Source of the DNA: Mucilaginibacter myungsuensis
GTDB taxonomy: Bacteria > Bacteroidota > Bacteroidia > Sphingobacteriales > Sphingobacteriaceae
Direction of reading: 5' to 3'
Length of the DNA stretch: 64,000 nucleotides
NCBI RefSeq assembly: GCF_015222005.1
Contig: NZ_JADFFL010000009.1
Coordinates: forward strand, 1 to 64,000
The position numbers and the translations under genes are program-made. Below the pieces are notes generated by a model. It had not been told where the DNA came from and did no database searches. It was given only the letters and a program-made list of their open reading frames with translations. Shown piece after piece: positions 16,091-25,535 of the stretch. Position 1 is the stretch's first letter. Every line of letters begins with the position of its first letter.

Positions 16091-16238
16091 CCCCCTAACC
16101 CCTAAAGGGGGAATAGAAAAAAGGGAGGTTGTCATATAATTAAAACCCGGGAGCAAAGAGTTCCGGAAAAGCCACCGGTCAGGTGTAAAAGCCTGACCGG
16201 ATAAACATCAAACTCCCCCTTTAGGGGGTTGGGGGGTT
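16090..16238. repeat. REP-like cruciform (ccccctaaaggggg type), copy 1
   Basis: The left arm 16090-16114 and right arm 16211-16238 are complementary to each other, and each is itself palindromic around TAAA/TTTA. Between them is about 96 bp without ORFs, including a short hairpin (gtcaggtgtaaaagcctgac). The element starts within the TAG of the upstream gene and ends 1 nt before the ATG of the PAP2 gene. Confidence 0.75.
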
Positions 16239-16239
16239 A

Positions 16240-16917
16240 ATGGAAGATACATTTACTAAAAAGCACCTAAGTCATTTTTATAAAGAGGTATCGTTTTTTT
16301 TGATACCCTATTTGGTTCTGCTGGCCGGATGCCTTACAATTAAGGTGATCTACACTCGCGAGGAAATATATTTCTTCATTAATAAGTTACATACGCCGTG
16401 GGGTGACAAAGTATTCCCATTCTTTACCTTTTTGGGCGACGGTGTAGCTCTTGTGGTTTTCGCCCTTATCATTGGTCTCTTCAGCTATCGTCGCAGCTTT
16501 TTATTGCTGACCGGATATTTTATGACGGCCATAGTAGCCCAGATACTGAAATTCATTTTTGACATGCCCCGCCCCTACCTGTATTTTGAGACGATGCGTG
16601 GCAGTATCCATTATGTAGAAGGTATCACTATGCTCAGTGCCCACAGCTTTCCTTCCGGGCATACTACCACTGCCTTTTCGGCCTGTATCACAATGGCTTA
16701 TATTTTCCGAAAGAACTATTTAGATGTACTGACTCTGATCCTTGCCGCATGCATCGGGTACTCAAGGATGTACCTAAGCCAGCATTTTTTTGAGGACGTT
16801 ATGGCTGGTTCGGCCATTGGCGTATTCGTGACCATGTTTTGGCTATACTGGCTGGATAATAAGGAGTTTTTGTATAAAGGTGCCTGGAGAGGGGGGCTGT
16901 TGAAGAAGGCGGAGTGA
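16240..16917 (+). CDS. PAP2-family membrane phosphatase
   Basis: A 225-aa polytopic membrane protein with the three phosphatase motifs: KFIFDMPRP, SAHSFPSGHTT and SRMYLSQHFFEDV, the last containing the conserved His and Asp. Five to six helices surround them. Members dephosphorylate phosphatidate, phosphatidylglycerophosphate or undecaprenyl pyrophosphate in the periplasmic leaflet. The choice cannot be made here. The start ATG directly follows a REP-like cruciform, leaving no room for a conventional leader. Confidence 0.88.
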   Translation: MEDTFTKKHLSHFYKEVSFFLIPYLVLLAGCLTIKVIYTREEIYFFINKLHTPWGDKVFPFFTFLGDGVALVVFALIIGLFSYRRSFLLLTGYFMTAIVAQILKFIFDMPRPYLYFETMRGSIHYVEGITMLSAHSFPSGHTTTAFSACITMAYIFRKNYLDVLTLILAACIGYSRMYLSQHFFEDVMAGSAIGVFVTMFWLYWLDNKEFLYKGAWRGGLLKKAE

Positions 16918-17117
16918 GGAAAAATTCAGATATTTTTACTAAAAATTTTAGAATATCAAATATTCTTCTTACCTTTACATCGTTCCGCTCGTTCGAGCTG
17001 GGATACACCAAAACAAACAATTTTCTTTAAACCGATGCTTGCCTTAAAGGCATAGCCATCATGTTTTTTTCATTTTGGGTATTTATATTTACCCTATCAG
17101 CCATTAAAAACATCATC

Positions 17118-18014
17118 ATGAAAACACTGACCTACCTCGCCGCTGTGCTTATGGTCACGGGACTGCTTGCGTCCTGCGATCACAAAAAGACCGTCCTATC
17201 CACTTACGACCCTAACAAGATCATCGTCCGTAACAACGGGGTCGAGATTGCCTACACCGATACCGGCATGCGGAGCGATACAGCTTTGCTATTCGTACAT
17301 GGTTGGGCCATCAATAAAAGTTACTGGCAAGATCAGCGCGCCTTCTTTGAGAAAAATTACCGTGTGATAGCTATGGATCTGCCGGGCTTTGGCGAGTCGG
17401 GTAAAGACCGTAACGCCTGGGATACCAAAACCTTTGCAAGCGACGTGGATTCGGTGATCAGTGCATTGAAATTGAAGAAAGTAGTATTGGTAGGGCATTC
17501 TATGTCGGGCGATATTGTGTTGCAGGCGGCTGTAGATAATCCCGACAAAGTGATCGGATTAGTTGGTGTAGACAATTTCCAAAGCCCGGGTTATGTGCAG
17601 ACCCCTAAAGACAAAAAGGACTATGCCGATGCTATGGCGCAGATGAAGAAACATTTCAGGAGTTTCGCCACGCAATATTTTAACGAAGCGCTTTTTAGCC
17701 CGACAACTGATACCGCTGTACGCAAACGTATATTAGCCGATGTGGCCAAAGTTGATACCGTGATCGCGACAGCATCGATGGAGAACAGTAATGATTTTGA
17801 TGAGATAGATAAACTGAAGGTAGCCAACCAAAAACTATTCCTGATCAATAGCGACAGGCAACTTGTCGATACCACGCACATGGCCAAAAACAAGATCCCG
17901 TTCAAGATCTATTATGTGCATGGCAGCGGGCATTACCCCATGATAGAACACCCTACTCAGTTTAACGAGTATCTGCGTTTAGTAATGGCCGAAATAGCCA
18001 GCAAGAAAAAGTAA
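17118..18014 (+). CDS. Lipoprotein alpha/beta hydrolase
   Basis: The ATG at 17118 (MKTLTYLAAVLMVTG) opens a lipoprotein signal ending LLASC, giving 298 aa. The alpha/beta hydrolase signature is complete: FVHGWAINKSYW (oxyanion HG), VLVGHSMSGDIV (nucleophile elbow Ser) and a late GSGHYPMIEHP (catalytic His). The probable acid lies in the segment around LINSDRQLVDT. The protein is anchored to a membrane facing the periplasm or surface. The substrate is unknown. It is convergent with dxs, 10 nt apart. Confidence 0.87.
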   Translation: MKTLTYLAAVLMVTGLLASCDHKKTVLSTYDPNKIIVRNNGVEIAYTDTGMRSDTALLFVHGWAINKSYWQDQRAFFEKNYRVIAMDLPGFGESGKDRNAWDTKTFASDVDSVISALKLKKVVLVGHSMSGDIVLQAAVDNPDKVIGLVGVDNFQSPGYVQTPKDKKDYADAMAQMKKHFRSFATQYFNEALFSPTTDTAVRKRILADVAKVDTVIATASMENSNDFDEIDKLKVANQKLFLINSDRQLVDTTHMAKNKIPFKIYYVHGSGHYPMIEHPTQFNEYLRLVMAEIASKKK

Positions 18015-18023
18015 GGGATCTGT

Positions 18024-19952
18024 TTACGATGCAATAATGTGCGCGTTAGGCTTTACCTCCATAGCGCGCACTTTGGTAGCTATCGACGCGGCATCATAAC
18101 CGCACTCAGCCCAAAGTTCGGGTTGCTCGCCATGCTCCACCACCGTGTTCGGGATGCCTAAACGGGCCACTTGTGCCTGATAGTTATTATCGGCCATAAA
18201 CTCCAGCACAGCGCTGCCCATACCGCCTTCAATACAGCCATCCTCTACGGTGATCACCTTTTTGTACTTGTTGAACACTTCGTGCAGCAGGGCTTCATCT
18301 AAAGGCTTCACAAAGCGCAGATCGAAATGTGCCGGGTAAATACCTTCGGCATTTAGTTGTGAGATAGCCTTGACTGCCTCGTTACCGATCGGACCAATGG
18401 TTAAGATAGCCAATTCCTCACCATCGCATATCTTGCGTCCTTTACCAACCGGGATAGCTTTAAAAGGGCGTTTCCAATCCACCATCACCCCATTACCGCG
18501 CGGGTAACGGATAACGAACGGACCGGCATCATCCAACTGAGCGGTGTACATCAGGTTGCGTAACTCTTCCTCGTTCATGGGCGATGATACCACCATGTTA
18601 GGGATACAACGCATGTAAGCCAAATCGTAGGCGCCGTGATGGGTGCCACCGTCGGCACCGGCTAAACCGGCACGGTCAAGGCAAAATACCACGTTCAGTT
18701 TTTGGATGGCTACATCGTGGATGACCTGATCATACGCCCGCTGCATAAAGCTGGAGTAGATATTGCAGAACGGCATTAAGCCTTGTGTGGCCAATCCGGC
18801 CGAGAAGGTAACAGCATGTTGCTCGGCAATGCCCACATCAAAAGCGCGGTTAGGCATGGCCTTCATCATCAGGTTAAGCGAACTGCCCGATGGCATAGCC
18901 GGGGTAATACCCATGATCTTGGAGTTCTGCTCGGCCAATTCAATAATGGTATGGCCAAAAACGTCCTGGTATTTTGGTGGCTGTGGTTTTTCGTAAACCA
19001 CTTTTTTGATCTCGCCGGTGATCTTATCGAACAAGCCGGGAGCATGCCATTTGGTCTGGTCTTTTTCGGCCAGCGCGTAGCCTTTACCTTTCACGGTAAC
19101 GCAATGCAGCAATTTAGGGCCGGGGATATCTTTCAGGTCGTTAAGCACTTTTACCAAATGCTTAACATCATGCCCATCTATCGGGCCAAAGTAGCGGAAC
19201 TTCAGTGCTTCAAAGAAATTGCTCTGTTTAAGCAGGGTTCCTTTGATGCTCTTTTCTATCTTTTTGGCAATGTTAAAAGCATCCGGGCCAACGCTCGAAA
19301 GCTTGTTCAGCACATAAGCGATATCGTCCCTAAAACGGTTGTACGATTTAGAAGTGGTGATATCGGCCAGGTACTCTTTCAGCGCGCCAACGTTAGGGTC
19401 GATAGATATCTTATTGTCGTTAAGGATAACGATCAGGTTGCTGTTCTCTATACCGGCATGGTTCAAAGCTTCAAAGGCCATACCCGCGCCCATAGATCCA
19501 TCGCCTATTACGGCCACGTGCTGGCGGTCAGTCTCGCCTTTGTATTGCGATGCTACGGCCATACCCAAAGCGGCGGAAATGGAAGTTGAGGAGTGGCCGA
19601 CACCAAAGGTATCGTAAATACTTTCGGACCGTTTTGGGAAACCGCTGATACCACCATGGATACGGTTGGTATGGAATGTATCGCGCCTGCCGGTCAGGAT
19701 CTTGTGGCCGTAAGCCTGGTGCCCAACGTCCCACACTAACTGATCGTAAGGGGTATTTAAAACGTAATGCAGGGCAACGGTAAGCTCAACCACGCCCAGG
19801 CTGGCGGCAAAGTGGCCACCATTTACCGACACCACATCAATGATATACTGGCGCAGCTCTTGGCTAATTTGCTCAAGATCGTCCTCACTAAATCGCTTTA
19901 AGTCAGACGGATGATCAATTTGTTGTAAAAGTGTGCCAGCTGGTACCTGCAT
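18024..19952 (-). CDS. dxs: 1-deoxy-D-xylulose-5-phosphate synthase
   Basis: A 642-aa thiamine-diphosphate enzyme that condenses pyruvate and glyceraldehyde 3-phosphate in the first step of the MEP isoprenoid pathway. The ThDP motif GDGSMGAGMAFEALNHAG followed by a NDN about 28 residues later is intact, as are VWDVGHQAYGHKILTGR, DRAGLAGADGGTHHG and FVIRYPRGNG. Its length is standard. It stands alone, divergent from scpA. A near -7 motif (TACTTTG) lies upstream on the minus strand but is one base short of consensus. Confidence 0.97.
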   Translation of the reverse strand: MQVPAGTLLQQIDHPSDLKRFSEDDLEQISQELRQYIIDVVSVNGGHFAASLGVVELTVALHYVLNTPYDQLVWDVGHQAYGHKILTGRRDTFHTNRIHGGISGFPKRSESIYDTFGVGHSSTSISAALGMAVASQYKGETDRQHVAVIGDGSMGAGMAFEALNHAGIENSNLIVILNDNKISIDPNVGALKEYLADITTSKSYNRFRDDIAYVLNKLSSVGPDAFNIAKKIEKSIKGTLLKQSNFFEALKFRYFGPIDGHDVKHLVKVLNDLKDIPGPKLLHCVTVKGKGYALAEKDQTKWHAPGLFDKITGEIKKVVYEKPQPPKYQDVFGHTIIELAEQNSKIMGITPAMPSGSSLNLMMKAMPNRAFDVGIAEQHAVTFSAGLATQGLMPFCNIYSSFMQRAYDQVIHDVAIQKLNVVFCLDRAGLAGADGGTHHGAYDLAYMRCIPNMVVSSPMNEEELRNLMYTAQLDDAGPFVIRYPRGNGVMVDWKRPFKAIPVGKGRKICDGEELAILTIGPIGNEAVKAISQLNAEGIYPAHFDLRFVKPLDEALLHEVFNKYKKVITVEDGCIEGGMGSAVLEFMADNNYQAQVARLGIPNTVVEHGEQPELWAECGYDAASIATKVRAMEVKPNAHIIAS

Positions 19953-20073
19953 CGTTAATTAGATCGGGGTATTTAACTGGCAAAGTACGGCAAATATTAT
20001 TTAAAAGTAATGGACTTGTAGGTTAAATATTGTTAAGCTGTGATTATTTATAAGCATTTTAAATTCAATACCC

Positions 20074-20081
20074 TATTTTTG
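20074..20081 (+). promoter_or_regulatory. -7 box 6 nt before scpA
   Basis: TATTTTTG matches TAnnTTTG and is exactly 6 nt upstream of the chosen ATG, predicting a leaderless message. No clear -33 TTTG is seen. Confidence 0.45.
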
Positions 20082-20087
20082 AATCGG

Positions 20088-20837
20088 ATGGAAACACAAG
20101 AAAGCTTCGAGATAAAGCTGCCCCAATTTGAAGGGCCTTTTGACCTGTTGCTATTCTTTATCGAGCGTGACGAGCTGGATATACATGATATCTCGATCAC
20201 TAACATCACCAACGATTTCCTCGACTATCTGCACCAAATGTCGGCCCTGAACATGGAGGTGGCCAGCGAATTCATCTTTGTGGCCGCCACGCTGATGCGC
20301 ATTAAAGCTAAAATGCTGCTCCCCCGCTACGAGGCCGATGCCGAAGGCAACGAAGTGGACCTGAAAGAGGAACTGATACGCAAACTGGTAGAGTACAAAA
20401 AGATCAAGCAAGCTTGCGAGGAGCTGCGCCCTTACGAAGAAGAGCGCATGAAGCAGGAAAAACGCGGCAACATCAAATACGATCTGGAGCAGGTAGAAAA
20501 GGTAAGTACGCCGGGCGAGGAGCTATCATCGGTAACGCTATACAAACTCATGCTCACCTACGAGCGGCTGAACAAACGCTGGCTAACCCGTACCGAAGAG
20601 GTAACGCACACCGTGGTGCAATACCCTTACACCATCGAGCGGCAAAAGAAAGCCATTGCCGATCTGCTCTCCATCAACAGTCGGTTAGATTTTAAGTCGA
20701 TCGCCGGGAACTCGGAGAACAAGGTACACTTTGTTTACAACTTCCTTGCCGTGCTGGAAATGCTGCAGCAGGAGTTATTGAATATCCAGATAGGGTTGGG
20801 CTTTAATAACTTTTGGGTGGAGATGAGGGGGAAGTAG
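20088..20837 (+). CDS. scpA: Segregation and condensation protein A
   Basis: The ATG at 20088 (METQESFEIKLPQFEGPFD) gives 249 aa. The ScpA/kleisin N-terminus is typical (FEGPFDLLLFFIERDELDIHDISI), followed by ANLMRIKAKMLLP-like text (here FVAATLMRIKAKMLLPRY) and a C-terminal winged-helix region ending in FNNFWVEM. ScpA bridges SMC heads with ScpB in the condensin complex; scpB and smc are not in this window. The following gap contains heptamer-periodic sequence. Confidence 0.93.
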   Translation: METQESFEIKLPQFEGPFDLLLFFIERDELDIHDISITNITNDFLDYLHQMSALNMEVASEFIFVAATLMRIKAKMLLPRYEADAEGNEVDLKEELIRKLVEYKKIKQACEELRPYEEERMKQEKRGNIKYDLEQVEKVSTPGEELSSVTLYKLMLTYERLNKRWLTRTEEVTHTVVQYPYTIERQKKAIADLLSINSRLDFKSIAGNSENKVHFVYNFLAVLEMLQQELLNIQIGLGFNNFWVEMRGK

Positions 20838-20945
20838 AGTCAGGGATCAAGACGTTTTTCTCATGAGTAGTTATCTCATAATAAAACAGATCATCCTTAT
20901 AGGTAATTTTCTTATTTCCTGATTCTTGACTCTATATTCTTGTTT
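20838..20945. repeat. Facing heptamer arrays B (consensus cttgact)
   Basis: Two units directly after the scpA stop (agtcagg, gatcaag; 20838-20851) face a longer 7-nt periodic run at 20918-20945 (cctgatt, cttgact, ctatatt, cttgttt), complementary in consensus. It is weaker than the array at 15562 but has the same architecture. Confidence 0.55.
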
Positions 20946-20993
20946 CTCTTCTCGGATCAAAAACTTACCTTAGCCCCGAATTTCGAACAGACC

Positions 20994-22271
20994 ATGAAAA
21001 GAGACAAGATCATATTTGAATTATTGGACGAAGAACAGAATCGCCAGGAAGAAGGCCTGGAGCTGATCGCGTCGGAAAACTTTGTGAGCAAGCAAGTTAT
21101 GGAGGCTGCCGGCTCGGTTGCTACCAATAAATATGCCGAAGGCCTGCCGGGCAAACGTTATTATGGCGGCTGTCAAATTGTTGACGAGATAGAGACCATC
21201 GCGATCGAACGTGCTAAACAATTGTTCAATGCCGAGTGGGTTAACGTTCAGCCACACTCAGGTGCGCAGGCTAACGCTGCTGTAATGCTGGCCTGTTTAC
21301 AACCGGGCGATAAAATATTAGGTTTCGACCTGTCGCATGGCGGTCACTTGACCCACGGTTCTCCGGTAAATTTTTCAGGTAAATTATACGAGCCTCATTT
21401 TTACGGTGTGGTTAAAGAGACCGGCCGTATAGATTATGAATTGTTAGAGAAAGTCGCTTTAGAGCAAAAACCAAAGATGATCATCTGTGGTGCTTCGGCT
21501 TATTCTCGTGATTGGGATTACGAATTCATTCGCCGTGTGGCTGATAAAGTTGGCGCATTGGTATTGGCTGATATTTCTCACCCGGCCGGATTGATCGCCC
21601 GTGGTTTGTTAGCCGATCCGCTTCCGCATTGCCATATCGTTACTACCACTACCCACAAAACATTGCGTGGCCCGCGTGGTGGGATGATCATGCTGGGTAA
21701 AGATTTTGAGAACCCGTGGGGACATAAAACACCTAAAGGCGAGGTAAGGATGATGTCGTCGTTGTTAGACATGGCGGTATTCCCGGGTACGCAAGGTGGT
21801 CCGTTAGAGCATATTATCGCGGCTAAAGCTATAGCGTTCGGCGAGGCTTTGAGCGATAGCTACATGAAATACATTTTACAGGTGAAACTAAATGGCGAAG
21901 CTATGGCTAAGGCATTAGTAGAGAAGGGTTACGACATCGTTTCGGGCGGAACTGACAACCACCTGATCCTGATCGACCTGCGTAACAAGAACATCACCGG
22001 TAAAGCTGCCGAGAACGCCTTAGTATTGGCCGATATTACCGTGAACAAGAACATGGTGCCTTACGATGATAAGTCGCCATTTGTAACCTCGGGTATCCGC
22101 GTTGGTACGGCTGCCGTGACCACCCGCGGCATGAAGGAAAAACAAATGGCACAGATAGTTGACCTGATAGACGCGGTATTAAATGCGCCTGAGGATGAAC
22201 ATTCTTTAAAGAAAATACGTAAAAGTGTACACGCGTTAACAGAGAAGTTCCCGCTGTACAAAGACAAATAA
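20994..22271 (+). CDS. glyA: Serine hydroxymethyltransferase
   Basis: The ATG at 20994 (MKRDKIIFELLDEEQNRQ) gives 425 aa, the usual length. The PLP-binding motif TTTTHKTLRGPRGG with its Lys, the N-terminal ELIASENFVS and YAEGLPGKRYYGGC blocks and PGTQGGPLEH are intact. The enzyme converts serine and tetrahydrofolate to glycine and methylene-tetrahydrofolate. The stop codon is immediately followed by the GTG start of a hybrid histidine kinase (TAAGTG). Confidence 0.97.
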   Translation: MKRDKIIFELLDEEQNRQEEGLELIASENFVSKQVMEAAGSVATNKYAEGLPGKRYYGGCQIVDEIETIAIERAKQLFNAEWVNVQPHSGAQANAAVMLACLQPGDKILGFDLSHGGHLTHGSPVNFSGKLYEPHFYGVVKETGRIDYELLEKVALEQKPKMIICGASAYSRDWDYEFIRRVADKVGALVLADISHPAGLIARGLLADPLPHCHIVTTTTHKTLRGPRGGMIMLGKDFENPWGHKTPKGEVRMMSSLLDMAVFPGTQGGPLEHIIAAKAIAFGEALSDSYMKYILQVKLNGEAMAKALVEKGYDIVSGGTDNHLILIDLRNKNITGKAAENALVLADITVNKNMVPYDDKSPFVTSGIRVGTAAVTTRGMKEKQMAQIVDLIDAVLNAPEDEHSLKKIRKSVHALTEKFPLYKDK

Positions 22272-25200
22272 GTGACCGTTGATATCCCTATTCCAGAAAA
22301 CGAGGCCGAAAGGCTTCAGGCGCTAAGATCTTATCGGATCTTAGATACCGTTCCGGAACAGGCTTATGATGATATTACCCGCCTGGCATCGTATATATGC
22401 CAAGCCCCTATCGCCCTCATCACCCTTATTGATGAGGACCGCGAGTTTGCAAAAGCTAAGATTGGCATGGAGCACAATGGTAGTGCCCGTGCCGATTCTT
22501 TTTGCCGCTACACCATCATGGACAATACCTTGATGGAAGTACCCGATACCCTTACCGATCCTAAATTTAGCGACCACGACGCCGTTACCGGCGAGCTTGG
22601 CATCCGTTTTTACGCCGGTGCACCGCTGATCGATAATGATGGCCACCGTTTAGGTGCCCTTTGTGTGATCGATAACAAACCCCGCACTTTAAGCGCCGAA
22701 CAGCGCGATGCATTACAAATACTGGCCCGCGAGGTCATCTCGCACCTTACCATCCGTAAGCAAAAAATGGCGCTGGAGGAAACGGTTGTTCGCCATACCG
22801 AGTTCTTTAACCTTTTCAATAACTCGCCCGATATCCATTGCATTATTGATGCTGATGCCAATATCGAGCTGATCAACGATGCTGTTAAACCGATCTTAGG
22901 TTACGAACCTCACGAAGCCATCGGCATGCCGGTATGGAAATTCTTCAACAGCCATATTGATCTTAACAAGCTGCAACAGCTGATAGATGACCCGATCAAA
23001 TATCCATCGACCGAAATAGAGTCCGAAATAGCATCACGTCAGGGCGATATCCGCTGGGTATGCTGGTCGGTAAGTATCAAAAATGGCAAGTGGTACACCA
23101 GTGGCCGCGATATCACCTATCAAAAAAAGCTGACCGCCGAACTGGAAGAGCTATCCTTAGTGGCCAACAAGATCACCAACGGTGTGGCTATCATGGATGC
23201 CAACGACCATTCAATGTGGGTAAACCCGGCGTTCACTAATATCACAGGCTACAACCTGAAGGAAGTTCGCGGCAAACAGCTTGCCGATGTGCTGCGTGGC
23301 GATTACGACGACCCGAACATTCGCCAAAAGATCGCCGAGGGTATGCGGAACAAGCAAGCCTTCAAGATCCAGCTGCAGGTTTTCACTAAAGATGGCAAAC
23401 AGATCTGGCTATCGGTAGCCAATAACATTATTTTAGACGACGACGGCAATATCCAAAAGATCATCAAAGTGATCACCGACATTACCGCCCGCAAACATGC
23501 CGAGCACGACCGTAACATCCTCACCTTTGCGGTGCAAAAATCTACCAGCGGTTTCCTTGTGCGCGACAAGGATGCCAAGGTAACTTGGATGAACGATGCC
23601 TTTGAGCAGATGCTGGGCTACTCGTTAGATGATATCAAAGGCAAGGCATTCGGCTCGCTATTACTTGGCGAAGAAACCGACATGTCGGTTTTTGAGCAGG
23701 CAGTTGAACAACACCGTCAGAAAAGGTCGTACGAGATCGAGATCAAGGTTTATAAAAAAGACCGCACACCTATCTGGGTATATCTGTCCAACAGTCCGTT
23801 GTTGAACGCCGACGGCGAAGTTGAACGCCAGGTAAGCGTAGTGGTCGATATCACCGCCCGCAAAGCGGCCGAACAGCAAATGGCGATGCTAAGCCTCGTA
23901 GCCAGCAATACTACCAGCGGTGTAGTGATCAACGATAGCCAGGGCAAGGTAGAGTGGGTAAACAACGCATTTACCACTGTTACCGGATATGATATTACCG
24001 ATGTAAAAGACCGCCACCTTGGCGATGTGATCAAAGGCGAAATGACGGATGTCAGCATCATCCAAAAAGCACGCGAACTATCTAAAAACAAGCAATCTTT
24101 TGAGGTTGACCTACTGGTTTACCGTAAGGACGGGCAGCCACTTTGGATATCGGTCATCAACTCGGTGATCGTTGGTGGCAATGGCAAGGTGGAGAAATAT
24201 ATTGAGGTGGTCATTGATATCACCGCTAAAAAGAAGATCGAACTTGAACTGATAGCGGCTAAGGAAGAGGCATTACAATTAGGTAGGGCCAAGGAAATGT
24301 TCATGTCGGTAATGAGCCACGAGATACGCACCCCATTGAATGCGGTTATCGGTATATCCAACTTATTGCTAAAGGATGAATTATTGCCTGCGCAAAAAGG
24401 CAATCTGGATGTATTGAAATTCTCGGCCGATAACCTGATGAGCCTGATCAACGATGTGCTGGACTTTACCAAGATAGAGACCGGCAACGTGGAGCTGGAG
24501 AAAGCCCCGGTCAACATCCGCTCCATCATACAAGGTGTATCGTCGACGATCCAATTTAAGGCGAACGAAAAGAACATTTTTGTTAAGCAAGACGTTGACC
24601 ATACCATCCCGGACGTGATCATTGGCGACAGCGCCCGTTTAGTTCAGATACTGCTTAACCTGGCCGGTAACGCGGTAAAGTTTACCGAAAAGGGCGGCGT
24701 AACCATCAGTTTAAGCGTAGTTGAGCAGACCCAAACCAAGGTTAGGATACGTTTTGGCGTGACGGATACCGGAATTGGTATAGCACATGACAAAATAAAT
24801 ACGATATTTGAGCAATGGAAGCAAGCCGACGCGGATACTACCCGCAAATACGGCGGTACCGGCCTTGGTCTTGCTATCAGTAAACGTTTGGTCACCCTGC
24901 ATGGATCCCGCATTAATGTGGATAGTGTGCCCGGACAAGGATCTACATTTTGGTTCACTATCTCGTTTAAAAAAGGGACCGAGCCAACTACCAGTAAAAA
25001 CATCAAAGTGGAAGAAACGCTAAAATTACATGCCCTTGTGGTAGATGACAATCAGATAAACAGGTTGTTGCTAAGTAAGGTCCTGAAAAAATGGGGCGCT
25101 ACTGCCGATTTTGCCGAAGACGGCCTGCAAGCCGTACAAATGATCCAGGACAATCAAAATTACGATGTGGTGTTAATGGATATTCACATGCCCGAGATGG

Positions 25201-25397
25201 GTGGCTTGGAAGCTACCGAAGTCGTACGTTCAAATCCGGGATCATATTTTCAGCAATTGCCTATTGTTGCCCTTACCGCTTCTATGCTGACCGATCAAAT
25301 GGACGAGATCAGTAACGCCGGCATGAATGATTATGTAATGAAGCCTTTTGACCCAAAAGCTTTGTTCGAGAAGTTGAGCTTATATCAGAAGCAATAA
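22272..25397 (+). CDS. Hybrid histidine kinase: GAF, four PAS, HisKA, HATPase, receiver
   Basis: A 1041-aa soluble sensor kinase starting at GTG directly after glyA. An N-terminal GAF domain (about 20-165; VPEQAYDDITRLASYICQAP, SFCRYTI) is followed by four PAS units (about 170-660), each closing with DITxRK/DITAKK-type linkers. The phospho-acceptor His683 lies in MSVMSHEIRTPLNAVIG. The ATPase has N-box NLAGNAVKFTEKG, G1 DTGIGIA and G2 GGTGLGLAIS. The C-terminal receiver has Asp970 in VVLMDIHMPEMGG and Lys in YVMKPF. No membrane segment or output domain is present, so it should feed a phosphorelay through an unlinked HPt protein. Repeated PAS domains suggest redox or small-molecule sensing. 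Confidence 0.93.
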   Translation: MTVDIPIPENEAERLQALRSYRILDTVPEQAYDDITRLASYICQAPIALITLIDEDREFAKAKIGMEHNGSARADSFCRYTIMDNTLMEVPDTLTDPKFSDHDAVTGELGIRFYAGAPLIDNDGHRLGALCVIDNKPRTLSAEQRDALQILAREVISHLTIRKQKMALEETVVRHTEFFNLFNNSPDIHCIIDADANIELINDAVKPILGYEPHEAIGMPVWKFFNSHIDLNKLQQLIDDPIKYPSTEIESEIASRQGDIRWVCWSVSIKNGKWYTSGRDITYQKKLTAELEELSLVANKITNGVAIMDANDHSMWVNPAFTNITGYNLKEVRGKQLADVLRGDYDDPNIRQKIAEGMRNKQAFKIQLQVFTKDGKQIWLSVANNIILDDDGNIQKIIKVITDITARKHAEHDRNILTFAVQKSTSGFLVRDKDAKVTWMNDAFEQMLGYSLDDIKGKAFGSLLLGEETDMSVFEQAVEQHRQKRSYEIEIKVYKKDRTPIWVYLSNSPLLNADGEVERQVSVVVDITARKAAEQQMAMLSLVASNTTSGVVINDSQGKVEWVNNAFTTVTGYDITDVKDRHLGDVIKGEMTDVSIIQKARELSKNKQSFEVDLLVYRKDGQPLWISVINSVIVGGNGKVEKYIEVVIDITAKKKIELELIAAKEEALQLGRAKEMFMSVMSHEIRTPLNAVIGISNLLLKDELLPAQKGNLDVLKFSADNLMSLINDVLDFTKIETGNVELEKAPVNIRSIIQGVSSTIQFKANEKNIFVKQDVDHTIPDVIIGDSARLVQILLNLAGNAVKFTEKGGVTISLSVVEQTQTKVRIRFGVTDTGIGIAHDKINTIFEQWKQADADTTRKYGGTGLGLAISKRLVTLHGSRINVDSVPGQGSTFWFTISFKKGTEPTTSKNIKVEETLKLHALVVDDNQINRLLLSKVLKKWGATADFAEDGLQAVQMIQDNQNYDVVLMDIHMPEMGGLEATEVVRSNPGSYFQQLPIVALTASMLTDQMDEISNAGMNDYVMKPFDPKALFEKLSLYQKQ

Positions 25398-25431
25398 AAA
25401 AAAGCAGGTCTACCCTTCACTGTAAACCTGC
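25396..25431 (-). terminator. Probable terminator of the comF operon
   Basis: On the minus strand a gcaggt / acctgc stem with a 16-nt loop is followed by TTTTTTT. It is about 105 nt beyond the phosphoesterase stop at 25536 and abuts the end of the histidine kinase gene. Confidence 0.5.
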
Positions 25432-25535
25432 CTTAACCAATTAACTAAATACTTTATACCTGTTTTACGTTAGGTTAAGGCAAAAGGTTCTCTGTTTCAG
25501 TAAATTAAATTTCAAATTAGTTTATTGTCATTTCT

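Noticed and set aside
18783..19589. 268-codon plus-strand open frame
   Set aside because: Entirely antisense to dxs, whose motifs are complete.
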